From: Desulforamulus reducens MI-1
GTDB taxonomy: Bacteria > Bacillota > Desulfotomaculia > Desulfotomaculales > Desulfotomaculaceae
Direction of reading: 5' to 3'
Assembly: GCF_000016165.1 (NCBI RefSeq)
Contig: NC_009253.1
Span: 1,150,332 to 1,214,331 of the forward strand
Length of the DNA stretch: 64,000 nucleotides
Positions 31,807 through 40,998 of the stretch are shown here, piece after piece. Each line of letters begins with the position of its first letter. Position 1 is the stretch's first letter. Made by a program: the position numbers and the translations under genes. The notes below the pieces were generated by a model. It was given only the letters and a program-made list of their open reading frames with translations, was not told the DNA's origin and did not search any database.

Positions 31807-34800
31807 ATGAAAAAAATAAGCAGGCGCGATTTTCTAAAAAATATTGGACTTGGTACAGCAGGATTGGCCTTAATGGCCAATCCTGCCATGGCCTCCCAGT
31901 CCGACACTAAAATTACAGGCGGGAATTTACCCTCCAAAATTAGAAAAGTAAAAGAAACCTATACAGTGTGTGCCTACTGTGGCTGTGGCTGCGGTATTTT
32001 ACTTTACACCAATGATCAAAATCAGCTTATCTTCTGTGAAGGAGATCCGGATCATCCCATCAATGAAGGTACTTTATGTGCCAAGGGCTCCGGTATTATT
32101 GACGTCTATAATGTTGTCATGAAAAAGAAAGGCCGGGTTATAAACAAGCAAAGGATATTAAAGCCCCTTTATCGTGCACCTGGCAGTACTAAATGGGAAG
32201 AGAAGAGCTGGGATTGGGCTTTGACAGAAATTGCCAAGCGGGTGAAAAAAACTCGGGACGAATCCTTTGTGGAGAAAGATGAAAAAGGCATTCGGGTAAA
32301 CCGTGCCACTGGTATTGCTACCTTTGGTAGTGCTTCGTTAGATAACGAAGAAAACTACCTACTACACAAAATGTTTAGATCTTGGGGTTTGATCAATATC
32401 GAACACCATGCCCGTATATGACATAGTCCCACAGTAGCCGGTCTGGCTGCTTCTTTCGGACGTGGGGTGATGACTAACCACTTTGTGGACTATAAAAATA
32501 GTGATGTTTTCTTAATGATCGGTTCCAACTCAGCAGAAACCCACCCGCAGGCCATGCGGTGGATTTTGAAGGCTAGAGATACCAGAGGTGCCAAGTTAAT
32601 AGTTGCTGATCCAAGACTTACCAAGTCAGCCAGCATGGCAGACCTTTTTGTGCGACACCGTCCAGGTACCGATATTGCTTTTATTAACGGAATCATGAAA
32701 TACGTTATTGAGAATGAACTGTATCATAAGGAATATGTTATTAGCTATACGAATGCTAGTTATTTAATTAACCCAGATTTTAAATTTAAAGATGGTGTGT
32801 TCTCCGGGTTTAACATGAAGGATGGTAAGGCCAGCTATGATACCACCTCTTGGCAATATCAGAAAGAAGGAGAAGACATTAAAAAAGATCCTACTTTGCA
32901 AGATCCCCATTGTGTCTTCCAAATACTAAAGAGACATGTAAGTCGTTACGATATCAAAACTGTTTCACGTATCACAGGGGTACCAGAAGATCAGTTTAAA
33001 AAGGTATGTGAAATATACAGTACTACCGGTAAGCCTGGTAAAGCTGGTAATGTTATCTATGCCATGGGAATAACCCAGCATACACATGGTTCTCAGAATG
33101 CTCGCGCCCTTTGTGTTCTGCAACTTTTATTGGGTAACATTGGGATACCAGGCGGTGGCGTAAATGCCCAGCGTGGGGAATCCAATGTTCAGGGTTCCAC
33201 GGACATGGCGATGCTCAATCACCTGTTGCCGGGTTATATTGGGATGATTTATGCCGGTAAACATAATACTTTAAAAGACTATTTAGAGAAGGAAGTACCT
33301 AAAACTGGTTATTGGTCTAATAAGGGAAAATTCCTTGTTAGCTTATTAAAGGCTTGGTATGGCGGTAAAGCAACCAAAGAAAATGATTTTGGTTATGATT
33401 TTGTACCCAAACATGATGGTAAAAATCGTACCCATATGGGTATATTTGATGAATTATCCAAGGGTACCGTTAAGGGAATGTTTGCCTGGGGGCAGAATCC
33501 TGCTGTGGGTGGGCCTTCAGCTTATCAAGAACGTAAGGCCATGGAAAAATTAGATTGGCTGGTAGCGGTTGATTTGTTTGAAACCGAAACTGCAGCCTTT
33601 TGGCATCGTCCCGAGGCAGATCCCACAAAGATTAATACAGAGGTATTCTTTTTGCCGGCAGCCATGTCCTATGAAAAAGAAGGAACGGTTGTCAACAGTG
33701 GTCGTTGGGCTCAGTTCCGCTACAAGGCAGTTAACCCGCCGGGTGAGGCCAAGAGCGATCTGTGGATTGCCGATAAACTGTTTAAGGCAGTGAAGAAGGA
33801 ATACCAGAGTGGTGGTAAATTCCCCGATGCTATTATGAATATGGTATGGAACTATGATCAACCCGGCCACGATGAGCCTAATATAGATAAGATTAATGTT
33901 GAAATTAATGGTTATGAAGTAGGTAGTGGTAAGACTTTGCCTAGTTTCGCCAAGTTGCAAGATGACGGCTCAACAGCCTGTGGTAACTGGGTATATGCTG
34001 GGTTCTGGTTTGAGGACAAAGATGCTAAGGTTCCAGCTGCTAAGAGACGCATCAAAAAGGATCCTACTGGTTTAGGGCTTTATCCCCAGTTTGCCTTCTC
34101 ATGGCCTGCCAACCGTCGTATTGTGTATAACCGCTGTTCTATGGATGCTAAAGGGAATCCTTGGCATGCAGAGAAGACGATTATTAAATGGGATGCGTTG
34201 GCCAGTAAGTGGGTGACCTATGATGTACCGGACTTTGGTATTACTAAGCCCGGGGCAGACCCCCTAGGTTTGCCAGAAGTCATACCTCCGGAAAAATCTG
34301 CAGCAAACCCCTTCATTATGTTAGATGAAGGACATGGTCGTCTCTTTGCCGTAAAAGGTGTGATAGATGCACCTATGCCGGAGCATTATGAACCAGTGGA
34401 AAGTCCCGTTAGAAATATCATGTCTAAACAACAGAACAATCCAATCTTTGTTAAGTTTAAGGGTGACTTTGAGAAAGTTGCAGGTGCTGCCAATGATAAG
34501 TACCCAATTATTGCAACCACCCATCGGGTTGTTGAACACTACCAGAGTGGTGCGGTAACTCGGAACTGTCCTACCCTAGCAGAAGCATCTGCCCATATGT
34601 TTGTAAATATATCACCTAAGTTAGCCCAGAAATTGGGTGTAAAGATGGGTGATGATGTGATTGTTGAGACGCCAAGGGCCCAAATTACTTGTAAAGCAGC
34701 TGTGAACCCGGTTTGCCTGCCTTTACGGGTAGACGGTAAAGAATTAGAAGTAGTTGGTATGCCCTGGTGCTTTGGTTACCAAGGTGTTACCTCCGGTGCT

Positions 34801-34905
34801 ACAGCCAATGATTTAACCCCCAGTGTTGGAGATCCCAATACCAGTATTCCGGAATACAAGGCTTTTGTAGTTAATATTAAAAAAGCCGGCAGGGGGGTGT
34901 TTTAA
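31807..34905 (+). CDS. fdnG: Selenocysteine formate dehydrogenase catalytic subunit
   Basis: 1032 residues, read through an in-frame TGA at 32419-32421 (Sec205). The context HARI-U-HSPTVAGLAASFGRG is the molybdenum-ligand loop of FDH-N/FDH-O. 18 nt after the TGA is a hairpin with loop GGTCT (GCCGGTCTGGC), matching the distance and loop of the E. coli fdhF SECIS. The twin-arginine signal is RRDFLKNIGLGTAGLALM. The 4Fe-4S site is CAYCGCGCGIL plus a CAKG cysteine. It oxidises formate at the outer face and passes electrons to FdnH. ATG behind GAGGAGGT. Reading the TGA as a stop would split the gene. Confidence 0.95.
32419..32460 (+). promoter_or_regulatory. Bacterial SECIS element in fdnG
   Basis: The TGA codon is followed after 18 nt by GGTCT in a GCC/GGC stem (AGCC-GGTCT-GGCT). 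E. coli fdhF has the same GGUCU loop at the same distance. It would recruit SelB with Sec-tRNA. selABCD are not in the window. Confidence 0.8.
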
Positions 34906-35715
34906 ATGGCAAAGGGCGTATTAGTTGACATAACTCGTTGCATGGGCTGTAAATCTTGTCAGGTTGCCTGCAAGCAGTGGAACGATCTACCTGCTAGCAA
35001 TCCCGCCTTTGCAAATGGTTTGACCAGTCCGCCGGATATGGATGGCTATACCTACACCACTGTTAAAATGGAAGTAATAGAAAGGGATAGAGACTATATT
35101 ATTCGGGGGGCCAAGCGACAATGTATGCATTGTGAACACCCAGCCTGTGCCTCTGCCTGCTTTGCCAAGGCGCTGCAAAGGGACCCGAAGACAGGTGCAG
35201 TGCTATATTACCCGCACCTTTGTGTGGGTTGTCGTTACTGCATGTTGGCCTGTCCCTTTGATATTCCTAAATATCAATGGGATAAACAATTTCCATTAGT
35301 AGCAAAGTGCCAGTTTTGTTTTGACCCCGAGGGGAAATATGACCGCTTGGGTCGTGGGTTAGCTCCGGCCTGTGTTGACACCTGCCCCACCGGCGCACTG
35401 AAATTCGGTGAGAGGGATGAACTGCTAAAAGAGGCTTGGAGCCGTATTAATAGTAATCCTAAGTATTTAAAAAAGGTTATGGGGGAAAAAGAAGCCGGCG
35501 GTACTTCCTGGCTCTACATCTCCGACGTACCCTTCGAAACCTTTGGTTTCCGTCCAAACTTGGGTATCAAGCCGTTGCCAGAGTATTCCCACAACTTCCT
35601 AAAGTGGACACCTATTATTGCTATGGGGTGGGGAACTTTATTAACTGTCTTGTACCACTATACCAAGCGACGTGAACAAATTGCTTCGGAAGGCGATAAA
35701 AATGTTCACATGTAG
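34906..35715 (+). CDS. fdnH: Formate dehydrogenase iron-sulfur subunit
   Basis: 269 aa, starting directly after the fdnG stop (TAAATG). Four 4Fe-4S clusters are predicted from CMGCKSCQVACKQW, CMHCEHPACASACF, CVGCRYCMLACPFDIPK and CQFCF...CVDTCPTGA. One C-terminal transmembrane helix (WTPIIAMGWGTLLTVLYHY) anchors it. It carries electrons from the FdnG cofactor to the membrane quinone subunit; export is probably by hitch-hiking on FdnG through Tat, as it has no signal of its own. Translation is coupled to fdnG. Confidence 0.94.
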   Translation: MAKGVLVDITRCMGCKSCQVACKQWNDLPASNPAFANGLTSPPDMDGYTYTTVKMEVIERDRDYIIRGAKRQCMHCEHPACASACFAKALQRDPKTGAVLYYPHLCVGCRYCMLACPFDIPKYQWDKQFPLVAKCQFCFDPEGKYDRLGRGLAPACVDTCPTGALKFGERDELLKEAWSRINSNPKYLKKVMGEKEAGGTSWLYISDVPFETFGFRPNLGIKPLPEYSHNFLKWTPIIAMGWGTLLTVLYHYTKRREQIASEGDKNVHM

Positions 35716-35759
35716 GTGCGGAAAAGAGAGGAACTAAATGGTTATTGGGGGGGAAAATT

Positions 35760-36920
35760 ATGTCGGAAAATAAAGGATTGCTTAAAGAAATTGCTGAATA
35801 TAAGTGGAAGTTTACCATGACACCTGCCCGCAAAGTATTACTTTTATTGGCCGGCCTTGGCGTAGTGTGTATGCTGTACCGCCTAGCCACAGGGCTGGGT
35901 ACTTCCACCAACCTGAGTGATAAATGGCCCTGGGGGCTTTGGATCGGGTTTGACGTACTGACTGGTGTGGCTCTGGCTGGCGGTGGTTACGGAACAGCCA
36001 TTATCGTGCATGTACTGCACCGTAATAAGTACCATGCCATTGCTCGCAGTGCCATGTTAACTTCCTTACTGGGTTACCTGTTAGTCATGGCGGGGCTTTT
36101 TATGGACATTGGTCAGTGGTTTAACTTTTGGCGTCCCTTTGTATCCTGGGGACATTCTTCAGTATTATTTGAAGTGTTCTGGTGCGTGTCCTGTTACACC
36201 ACCGTTCAGGTATTGGAGTTTGGAGAAATTGTGACGGAAAAGGTTGGTACTAAGTACCATGAGGCCTTTAAGAAAGCGTTACCGGTACTAATGATTATTG
36301 GTATTGTGTTCCCGACGCTACACCAATCTTCATTGGGTGCACTTTACCTAATTATGGTGGATAAACTTTATCCTCTGTGGTGGTCACCCTACATTGGCTT
36401 ATTATTCTTAATGTCTTCCTTCTTTGTCGGGCCTGCCATGATTTGTGTTGAAACAGCATTGGCTGGCAAAGCCTTTAACCACGAAGTACCCATTCCTGTA
36501 TTACGGGGTCTGGTTAGGATATCCGGGGTATTCATGGTTCTTTACCTTGGTTTGAAGCTCTATGATTTGGCTAACCGTGGGGTATTTAACCTGATGTTTG
36601 AGGGAAATTTAGAAGGGAACTTGTTCTTGCTGGAAATTATTCTGGGGATTATTATCCCGATAATTATTGCCTTCAGTGGTATGAGCAATACCCGTAGGGG
36701 TCTTGTTACCTTTGGTGTCTTGGTAAGCGGCGGTCTAATATTTAACCGTATGAACGTTGTCTTTACCGGCATGTCCGCTGCCATTGGTGGATGGTACTTT
36801 CCTTCTATTATGGAATGGTCTGTGAGTATTGGTCTAGTCGCCATCGGCTGCCTGGTATATTGCTTTATCGTTGAAAATTTTAACATTTTGGAGCATGGGG
36901 AACACAAGGTAATAGCTTAA
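35760..36920 (+). CDS. NrfD/HybB-type membrane quinone oxidoreductase subunit
   Basis: 386 aa from ATG 35760 behind GGGGGGG; the frame starts at TTG 35745. About 9-10 transmembrane helices, starting RKVLLLLAGLGVVCMLYRLATGLGTSTNLSDKWPWGLWIGFDVLTGVALAGGGY. The PWGLWIGFDVL and HSSVLFEVFWC segments are NrfD/HybB hallmarks. Unlike E. coli FDH-N, there is no cytochrome b FdnI, so electrons reach menaquinone through an NrfD-type subunit. It follows fdnH by 44 bp. Confidence 0.9.
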   Translation: MSENKGLLKEIAEYKWKFTMTPARKVLLLLAGLGVVCMLYRLATGLGTSTNLSDKWPWGLWIGFDVLTGVALAGGGYGTAIIVHVLHRNKYHAIARSAMLTSLLGYLLVMAGLFMDIGQWFNFWRPFVSWGHSSVLFEVFWCVSCYTTVQVLEFGEIVTEKVGTKYHEAFKKALPVLMIIGIVFPTLHQSSLGALYLIMVDKLYPLWWSPYIGLLFLMSSFFVGPAMICVETALAGKAFNHEVPIPVLRGLVRISGVFMVLYLGLKLYDLANRGVFNLMFEGNLEGNLFLLEIILGIIIPIIIAFSGMSNTRRGLVTFGVLVSGGLIFNRMNVVFTGMSAAIGGWYFPSIMEWSVSIGLVAIGCLVYCFIVENFNILEHGEHKVIA

Positions 36921-36944
36921 ACGGATATCAAAGGAGCTGCTCTA

Positions 36945-37754
36945 ATGGAAACGAAGAAAAATGCAGAGAAATTAGCCAACTTTTATCTAGATATAATGGA
37001 ACAAGAAAATGAATTTGAAGCATTAGAGTGGAAAATAGATTTAGACTCTGAACAAGTGATTCGGTGGTATCAAGGGGAAGCGGCTCTTTCTTTGGCGGCA
37101 CCGGACATTCCAGAAGAAATTGTATTTAATCGGTTTATTAATGTGGCCCGGGCCTGTCAGAAATGGCAGGTCGGACCACTGCCTGTTACTAATGAGTTTA
37201 TAAACAACCTAGAAAGACTTAATGATTCCAAAAGGAAGGAGTTTATAAACGCATTATTTAAAGTGGCAGGAAACAAGGCTTGGATCAAAGGACTAAATGT
37301 ATCCCCAGAGTTTCTTGATTTTATAGCGCAAATTACCTTTAAACCCATTCTAAATGCCTATGGGGAGGCCGTACTAGACAAAGTTGAGTTGGATAAATGG
37401 TCCCATAGCCATTGTCCCGTTTGTGGAGATCAACCTATTATGGCCAAGTTCTCCGGCAAAGAAGGCTATCGAATACTTCATTGTGGGCGATGTGAGACCG
37501 AATGGCGCTATAAGCGGCTGGGTTGCCCCTACTGCAAAGAAGAAAATGCTTCCCAGGCAACCTTTATAACAATGGAAGATTTTAAGCAATATCGGGTCTA
37601 CTTATGTGAACGGTGTAAAAGTTATTTGAAGACGGTGGACGAGCGGTTGGCCGGGGAAGTGGATCTGTTTTGTGAAGATTTAGCCACTGTTGAGTTAGAT
37701 CGGTTGGCCCAGGCTGAAGGTTATCAGCGGGGCCATAGGCGGCAACAAACCTAA
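36945..37754 (+). CDS. fdhE: Formate dehydrogenase accessory protein FdhE
   Basis: 269 aa, ATG behind AAAGGAGCTG. FdhE binds and matures the catalytic subunit before Tat export. The C-terminal metal-binding part contains CPVCGDQPIM, LHCGRCETEWRYKRLGCPYC and VYLCERCKSYLKTVD, the four rubredoxin-like Cys pairs of the family. The N-terminal half (~1-150) is helical. Followed by a very strong hairpin and then tatC. Confidence 0.93.
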   Translation: METKKNAEKLANFYLDIMEQENEFEALEWKIDLDSEQVIRWYQGEAALSLAAPDIPEEIVFNRFINVARACQKWQVGPLPVTNEFINNLERLNDSKRKEFINALFKVAGNKAWIKGLNVSPEFLDFIAQITFKPILNAYGEAVLDKVELDKWSHSHCPVCGDQPIMAKFSGKEGYRILHCGRCETEWRYKRLGCPYCKEENASQATFITMEDFKQYRVYLCERCKSYLKTVDERLAGEVDLFCEDLATVELDRLAQAEGYQRGHRRQQT

Positions 37755-37776
37755 CAGGGCTAATTTGTTGTGTAAA

Positions 37777-37829
37777 GGCTTATGCCTTCGCCTAAAGGCT
37801 CTCGTGCCCTTTAGGCGAAGGCATAAGCC
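37777..37829 (+). terminator. 22-bp perfect hairpin between fdhE and tatC
   Basis: Bases 37777-37798 are the exact inverse complement of 37808-37829, with a 9-nt loop (CTCTCGTGC). They are followed by AAGTTTTCTTT. It lies inside the operon, 35 bp before the tatC start, so it may reduce rather than end transcription, or protect upstream mRNA. Confidence 0.75.
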
Positions 37830-37864
37830 AAGTTTTCTTTGCAGAACAGAAGGAGGTTACTACT

Positions 37865-38641
37865 TTGTTAGAAGAACATGACCAAACGATGATGGAGCAT
37901 CTGGAAGAATTGCGCCGGGTGCTAATCATATCTTTAATTGCTACTTTTATTATGGCAGGGGTCTGTTGGTTTTTTAGTGATCAAATACTGGAAATCATAC
38001 TGCAACCTGTTCTTGCCACTGGTAATAAAATGCATTATATCGGAATTATGGAAGCCTTAATGACAAAGATTAAGCTCTCTGTATTTTTGGGTTTCCTGAC
38101 AGCTTTACCCATTATTTTGTGGCAATTCTGGTCCTTTATTATGCCGGCACTGCGCAAGGTAGAAAAAATTTATTTTACTATTTTTGTCATCATATCCTAC
38201 GTATTCTTTATCGGAGGTATCTTGTTTGCCTTTTATACGGTATTTAATATAGGAGTTAAGTTTTTGCTCCATTTCGGTGGGGAAGAGCTTTTACCTATGT
38301 TAACGATCGGAAATTATGTTTCCTTTGCCATGATGTTTATCTTGCCCTTTGGGGTAATTTTTGAACTTCCTTTGGCAGTTTTCCTATTAGCCCAACTGGG
38401 AGTTATTAACTATCAGTGGATGGTTAAAAAACGAAAAATGGCTATTTTGATATCGGTTGTGGCAGGGGCGGTTCTGGTTCCTTCACCAGATATTATTACA
38501 CCTTTAATGATGGCTACACCAATGTATTTACTATTTGAAGTGGGCGTAACAATTGTTAAAGTTGTAGAATGGTCAAAGAAACGTAAAGCGAAAAAACAAG
38601 CCCAAGAGGATCAGATCCCAGAGACTGAGCAAGAAGAATAA
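37865..38641 (+). CDS. tatC: Sec-independent translocase TatC
   Basis: 258 aa, TTG behind AGGAGG. Six transmembrane helices with MEHLEELRRVLIISLIATF at the N-terminus (the twin-arginine-reading face with conserved Glu/Leu/Arg) and FGVIFELPLAVFLL and VPSPDIITPLMMATPMYLLFE, all TatC signatures. TatC binds RR signal peptides. The fdnG-fdnH-nrfD-fdhE genes lie between tatA and tatC, so the translocase and its cargo form one unit. Confidence 0.95.
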   Translation: MLEEHDQTMMEHLEELRRVLIISLIATFIMAGVCWFFSDQILEIILQPVLATGNKMHYIGIMEALMTKIKLSVFLGFLTALPIILWQFWSFIMPALRKVEKIYFTIFVIISYVFFIGGILFAFYTVFNIGVKFLLHFGGEELLPMLTIGNYVSFAMMFILPFGVIFELPLAVFLLAQLGVINYQWMVKKRKMAILISVVAGAVLVPSPDIITPLMMATPMYLLFEVGVTIVKVVEWSKKRKAKKQAQEDQIPETEQEE

Positions 38642-38678
38642 CATTAACACCAAAGGTAAAGATTAGACAAGTAGTGCT

Positions 38679-38724
38679 AAGCCAATAAAAGAGACCATAG
38701 AGGTCTTTTTTATTGGCTTTTTAT
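38679..38724 (+). terminator. Terminator after tatC
   Basis: AAGCCAATAAAAGAGACC (38679-38696) / GGTCTTTTTTATTGGCTT (38702-38719), 18 bp with one mismatch, then TTTTTATATTTTT. Confidence 0.9.
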
Positions 38725-38762
38725 ATTTTTAACCTTATACAAGGGAACCCTCCCTTCCTGGT

Positions 38763-38824
38763 GTCAGCAATCCGGACATAAAAATATACAAAAATTTTTG
38801 TATATGTCAGCTATCTGTACATAA
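38763..38824. promoter_or_regulatory. Operator-like palindrome flanked by direct repeats
   Basis: A perfect 22-bp palindrome at 38784-38805 (centre ACAAAAATTTTTGT) is flanked by two 19-bp direct repeats. These are GTCAGCAATCCGGACATAA (38763-38781) and GTCAGCTATCTGTACATAA (38806-38824), differing at 3 bases and offset by 43 bp (about four helical turns). It lies 155 bp upstream of the sodium symporter. Candidate regulator site; no regulator named. Confidence 0.55.
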
Positions 38825-38978
38825 CAACGAAAAGGTATTTTTTAAAAAGTGTAGAAATTAAATATATAAACAAATGTACAGTAAATAAACATTTTCTAAA
38901 AGGGGGGATGTCCCTTAGTTATACAATTTATAGAAATAATCATTAGTGGTTTTAGTTTGTTTTTAGGAGGAATGTTAG

Positions 38979-40487
38979 GTGGGACAACGTGAACAATGGG
39001 GAAGTAGATTTGGCTTCATCATGGCGGCAGTGGGATCTGCCGTAGGCTTAGGGAACATATGGAGATTTCCTTACATGGCCGCTGATAACGGCGGTGGTAT
39101 CTTTTTTCTTTGTTACTTATTTGCTCTGTTAACTGCAGGAATTCCCATTATGATTTTGGAATTTGGTATTGGACACAAGTACCGTGGAGGCGCTCCCCTT
39201 ACCTTTGCACGTATAAATCGTAAGTGGGAATGGCTGGGTTGGTGGCAAATTTTAGTATGTTTTTTCATCGCTGTATATTATGTTGTGGTTATTGCTTGGG
39301 CCATTTCCTTTACTGGTTTCTCTATTACACAAGCCTGGGGAGATGCTCCAAAAGACTTTTTCTTCGGTAATTACCTACAGTTAACTGGTGGACCATTTGA
39401 ATTAGGTGGAATTAATACACAAATTTTATTGCCATTGGCCCTTGCTTGGGTTATTGCTTTTATTTCTATCTACACTGGGGTAAAGTCTGGTATTGAAAGA
39501 GTAGCTAAGGTACTGATTCCTATTTTATTTTTTATGGTCGTAATCATTGCAATTCGCGGAGTGACTTTGCCTGGGGCAGCGGCTGGCTTAAATTTCTTAT
39601 TCGAACCTGATTTTAGCAGATTAACAGACTTTAAGGTTTGGACTGCCGCCTATGGTCAAATTTTCTTTGATTTAAGTATTGCATTTGCAATTATGATTAC
39701 TTATTCTAGTTATCTTCCAAAAAATTCTGACGTTGTAGGCAATGCTTTTACAACCTGTTTAACCAACTGTAGTTTTAGTTTGTTAGCTGGTATGGCAGTA
39801 TTCAGTATTCTTGGCCACATGGCTTTAACTCAAGGTGTTCCAGTAAGTGAAGTTGCGGGTGCCGGTGTTGGTCTGGCTTTTATTACCTTCCCAGCAGCCA
39901 TTAGTACATTAGGTAGTGCTGCTCCTATTTTTGGAGTGCTGTTCTTCCTAGCATTGACCTTTGCTGGAATAACTTCATTAATTTCTATTAACGAAGCAGC
40001 CATTTCTGCTATTATGGATAAATTCGATCTAGGGCGAAAGAAGGCAACTGTTCTATATACCGGAACTGCTGCAGTATGCAGCCTGTTGTTTGCAACGGGT
40101 GCGGGTCTATACATTCTCGATATTGTTGACCACTTTGTCAATAACTTTGGCATTGTATTTGGCGGTTTATTAGAAGTTCTGCTAATTGGTTGGATGTTTA
40201 ATCTAAAATCCATTAAAGATCATGTAAACCCAATTTCCGACTTTAAGATTGGTAACTGGTGGATCTTCTCAATTAAAATAGTTACTCCACTGGTTGCAGG
40301 TTACACAGGAATCATGACTTTAATTGCAGACTTGCAGAAACCCTATGAAGGTTATCCCCAGGACGCCTTATTCTGGCTCGGTTGGTTTTTGATGATTGTG
40401 ATAATGGTTGGTGGATTCCTAATGGCTTCCGTAAAATGGAGAGATGAACAATCTCTGGTTAAAGGGGGCGTAACACTTGACAGGTAG
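38979..40487 (+). CDS. Neurotransmitter:sodium symporter (NSS) family transporter
   Basis: 502 aa, GTG behind AGGAGG. About 12 transmembrane helices of the LeuT fold. The N-terminal segment AAVGSAVGLGNIWRFPYMAA carries the sodium- and substrate-binding residues, and GGGIFFLCYLFALLTAGIP follows. It imports an amino acid with Na+. A 32-aa MetS-type gene overlaps its end by 11 bp, as in the methionine/alanine MetPS transporters of Corynebacterium. The substrate is unproven; methionine or alanine is the best guess. Confidence 0.92.
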   Translation: MGQREQWGSRFGFIMAAVGSAVGLGNIWRFPYMAADNGGGIFFLCYLFALLTAGIPIMILEFGIGHKYRGGAPLTFARINRKWEWLGWWQILVCFFIAVYYVVVIAWAISFTGFSITQAWGDAPKDFFFGNYLQLTGGPFELGGINTQILLPLALAWVIAFISIYTGVKSGIERVAKVLIPILFFMVVIIAIRGVTLPGAAAGLNFLFEPDFSRLTDFKVWTAAYGQIFFDLSIAFAIMITYSSYLPKNSDVVGNAFTTCLTNCSFSLLAGMAVFSILGHMALTQGVPVSEVAGAGVGLAFITFPAAISTLGSAAPIFGVLFFLALTFAGITSLISINEAAISAIMDKFDLGRKKATVLYTGTAAVCSLLFATGAGLYILDIVDHFVNNFGIVFGGLLEVLLIGWMFNLKSIKDHVNPISDFKIGNWWIFSIKIVTPLVAGYTGIMTLIADLQKPYEGYPQDALFWLGWFLMIVIMVGGFLMASVKWRDEQSLVKGGVTLDR

Positions 40488-40575
40488 TGCGATATTTATG
40501 ATGGTCCTGGCTATGGTTTTACTTTGGGGTGGTGCAGCCTATTTTCTAACTATGGCCATGAAAAGAAAATTCTAA
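40477..40575 (+). CDS. MetS-like small subunit of NSS transporter
   Basis: 32 aa, TTG start 8 nt after GGGGG, overlapping the symporter gene by 11 bp. The product is one transmembrane helix: TGSAIFMMVLAMVLLWGGAA continuing YFLTMAMKRKF, with the S-A-I-x-M-M and W-G-G motifs of the MetS/YnaN small-subunit family. Such subunits are needed for activity of MetP in C. glutamicum. Too short for normal gene finders. Confidence 0.75.
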   Translation: MTGSAIFMMVLAMVLLWGGAAYFLTMAMKRKF

Positions 40576-40582
40576 TGTGTGT

Positions 40583-40619
40583 AAGAAGTCCTGGAATATC
40601 AGGACTTCTTAATTTTTTT
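40583..40619 (+). terminator. Terminator after the symporter operon
   Basis: AAGAAGTCCTG (40583-40593) / CAGGACTTCTT (40600-40610) followed by AATTTTTTTA. Confidence 0.9.
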
Positions 40620-40752
40620 AGCAGATCAGAAAGTATAAAAACTTCTCGATATAAGGGCAAACTAAGGCCCTATCTGCTTATGCCCTTCAGGGTGTGTCAA
40701 AGAAATTTTAAAATTTAATATTAGAATTACAAATCATTCCAGTTACTGATAA

Positions 40753-40782
40753 ACATAATCTTTTTTTAAAATGATCACACTA
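40753..40782 (+). promoter_or_regulatory. Putative sigma-G promoter of the 48-aa gene
   Basis: ACATA (40753-40757), 18 bp, CACACTA (40776-40782; consensus CATACTA). Same -35 and spacer as before the SASP gene. The rest of the 40620-40814 gap shows nothing else. Confidence 0.45.
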
Positions 40783-40814
40783 TAACTGGATCTAGTTTAG
40801 ATAGGAGGGTTAAG

Positions 40815-40961
40815 ATGGAAATTAAGGCAGATAAACAAAGAGCCTTTAACACCAGTACCATGACATCCAGTGGGAATTATAATGCCCGAAGTGCAGAGGA
40901 GTTGTCAAAGGAAATTGGTATTGATGTTAAACCCTCACACAAGATGGACTCAAAACAGTAA
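40815..40961 (+). CDS. Tiny 48-aa protein, gamma-SASP-like
   Basis: ATG behind AGGAGGG. Composition is that of small spore proteins: Asn, Ser, Thr, Lys, Gln-rich, no Cys or Trp. Residues 10-20 read AFNTSTMTSSG, followed by NYNARSAEELSKEIGIDVKP, which recalls the gamma-type SASP block (N-T-S-G...E-F-A-S-E-x). The E-E-L-x2-E-x-G-I motif is shared with the genes at 9393 and 40999. A sigma-G-type promoter lies 33 bp upstream. Forespore role is inferred; no exact family match is claimed. Confidence 0.65.
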   Translation: MEIKADKQRAFNTSTMTSSGNYNARSAEELSKEIGIDVKPSHKMDSKQ

Positions 40962-40998
40962 CCCTGATTCCTAATAAACTAAAACGGAGGGATAAACA

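Noticed and set aside
32419-32421. Stop codon splitting fdnG, possible pseudogene
   Set aside because: The residue is the known Sec/Cys position, the SECIS hairpin has the right loop and spacing, and the frame continues 828 codons with full conservation.
40524-40718. 64-codon ORF after the symporter
   Set aside because: It runs through the terminator hairpin at 40583, has no ribosome site, and overlaps the better-supported MetS-like gene in another frame.
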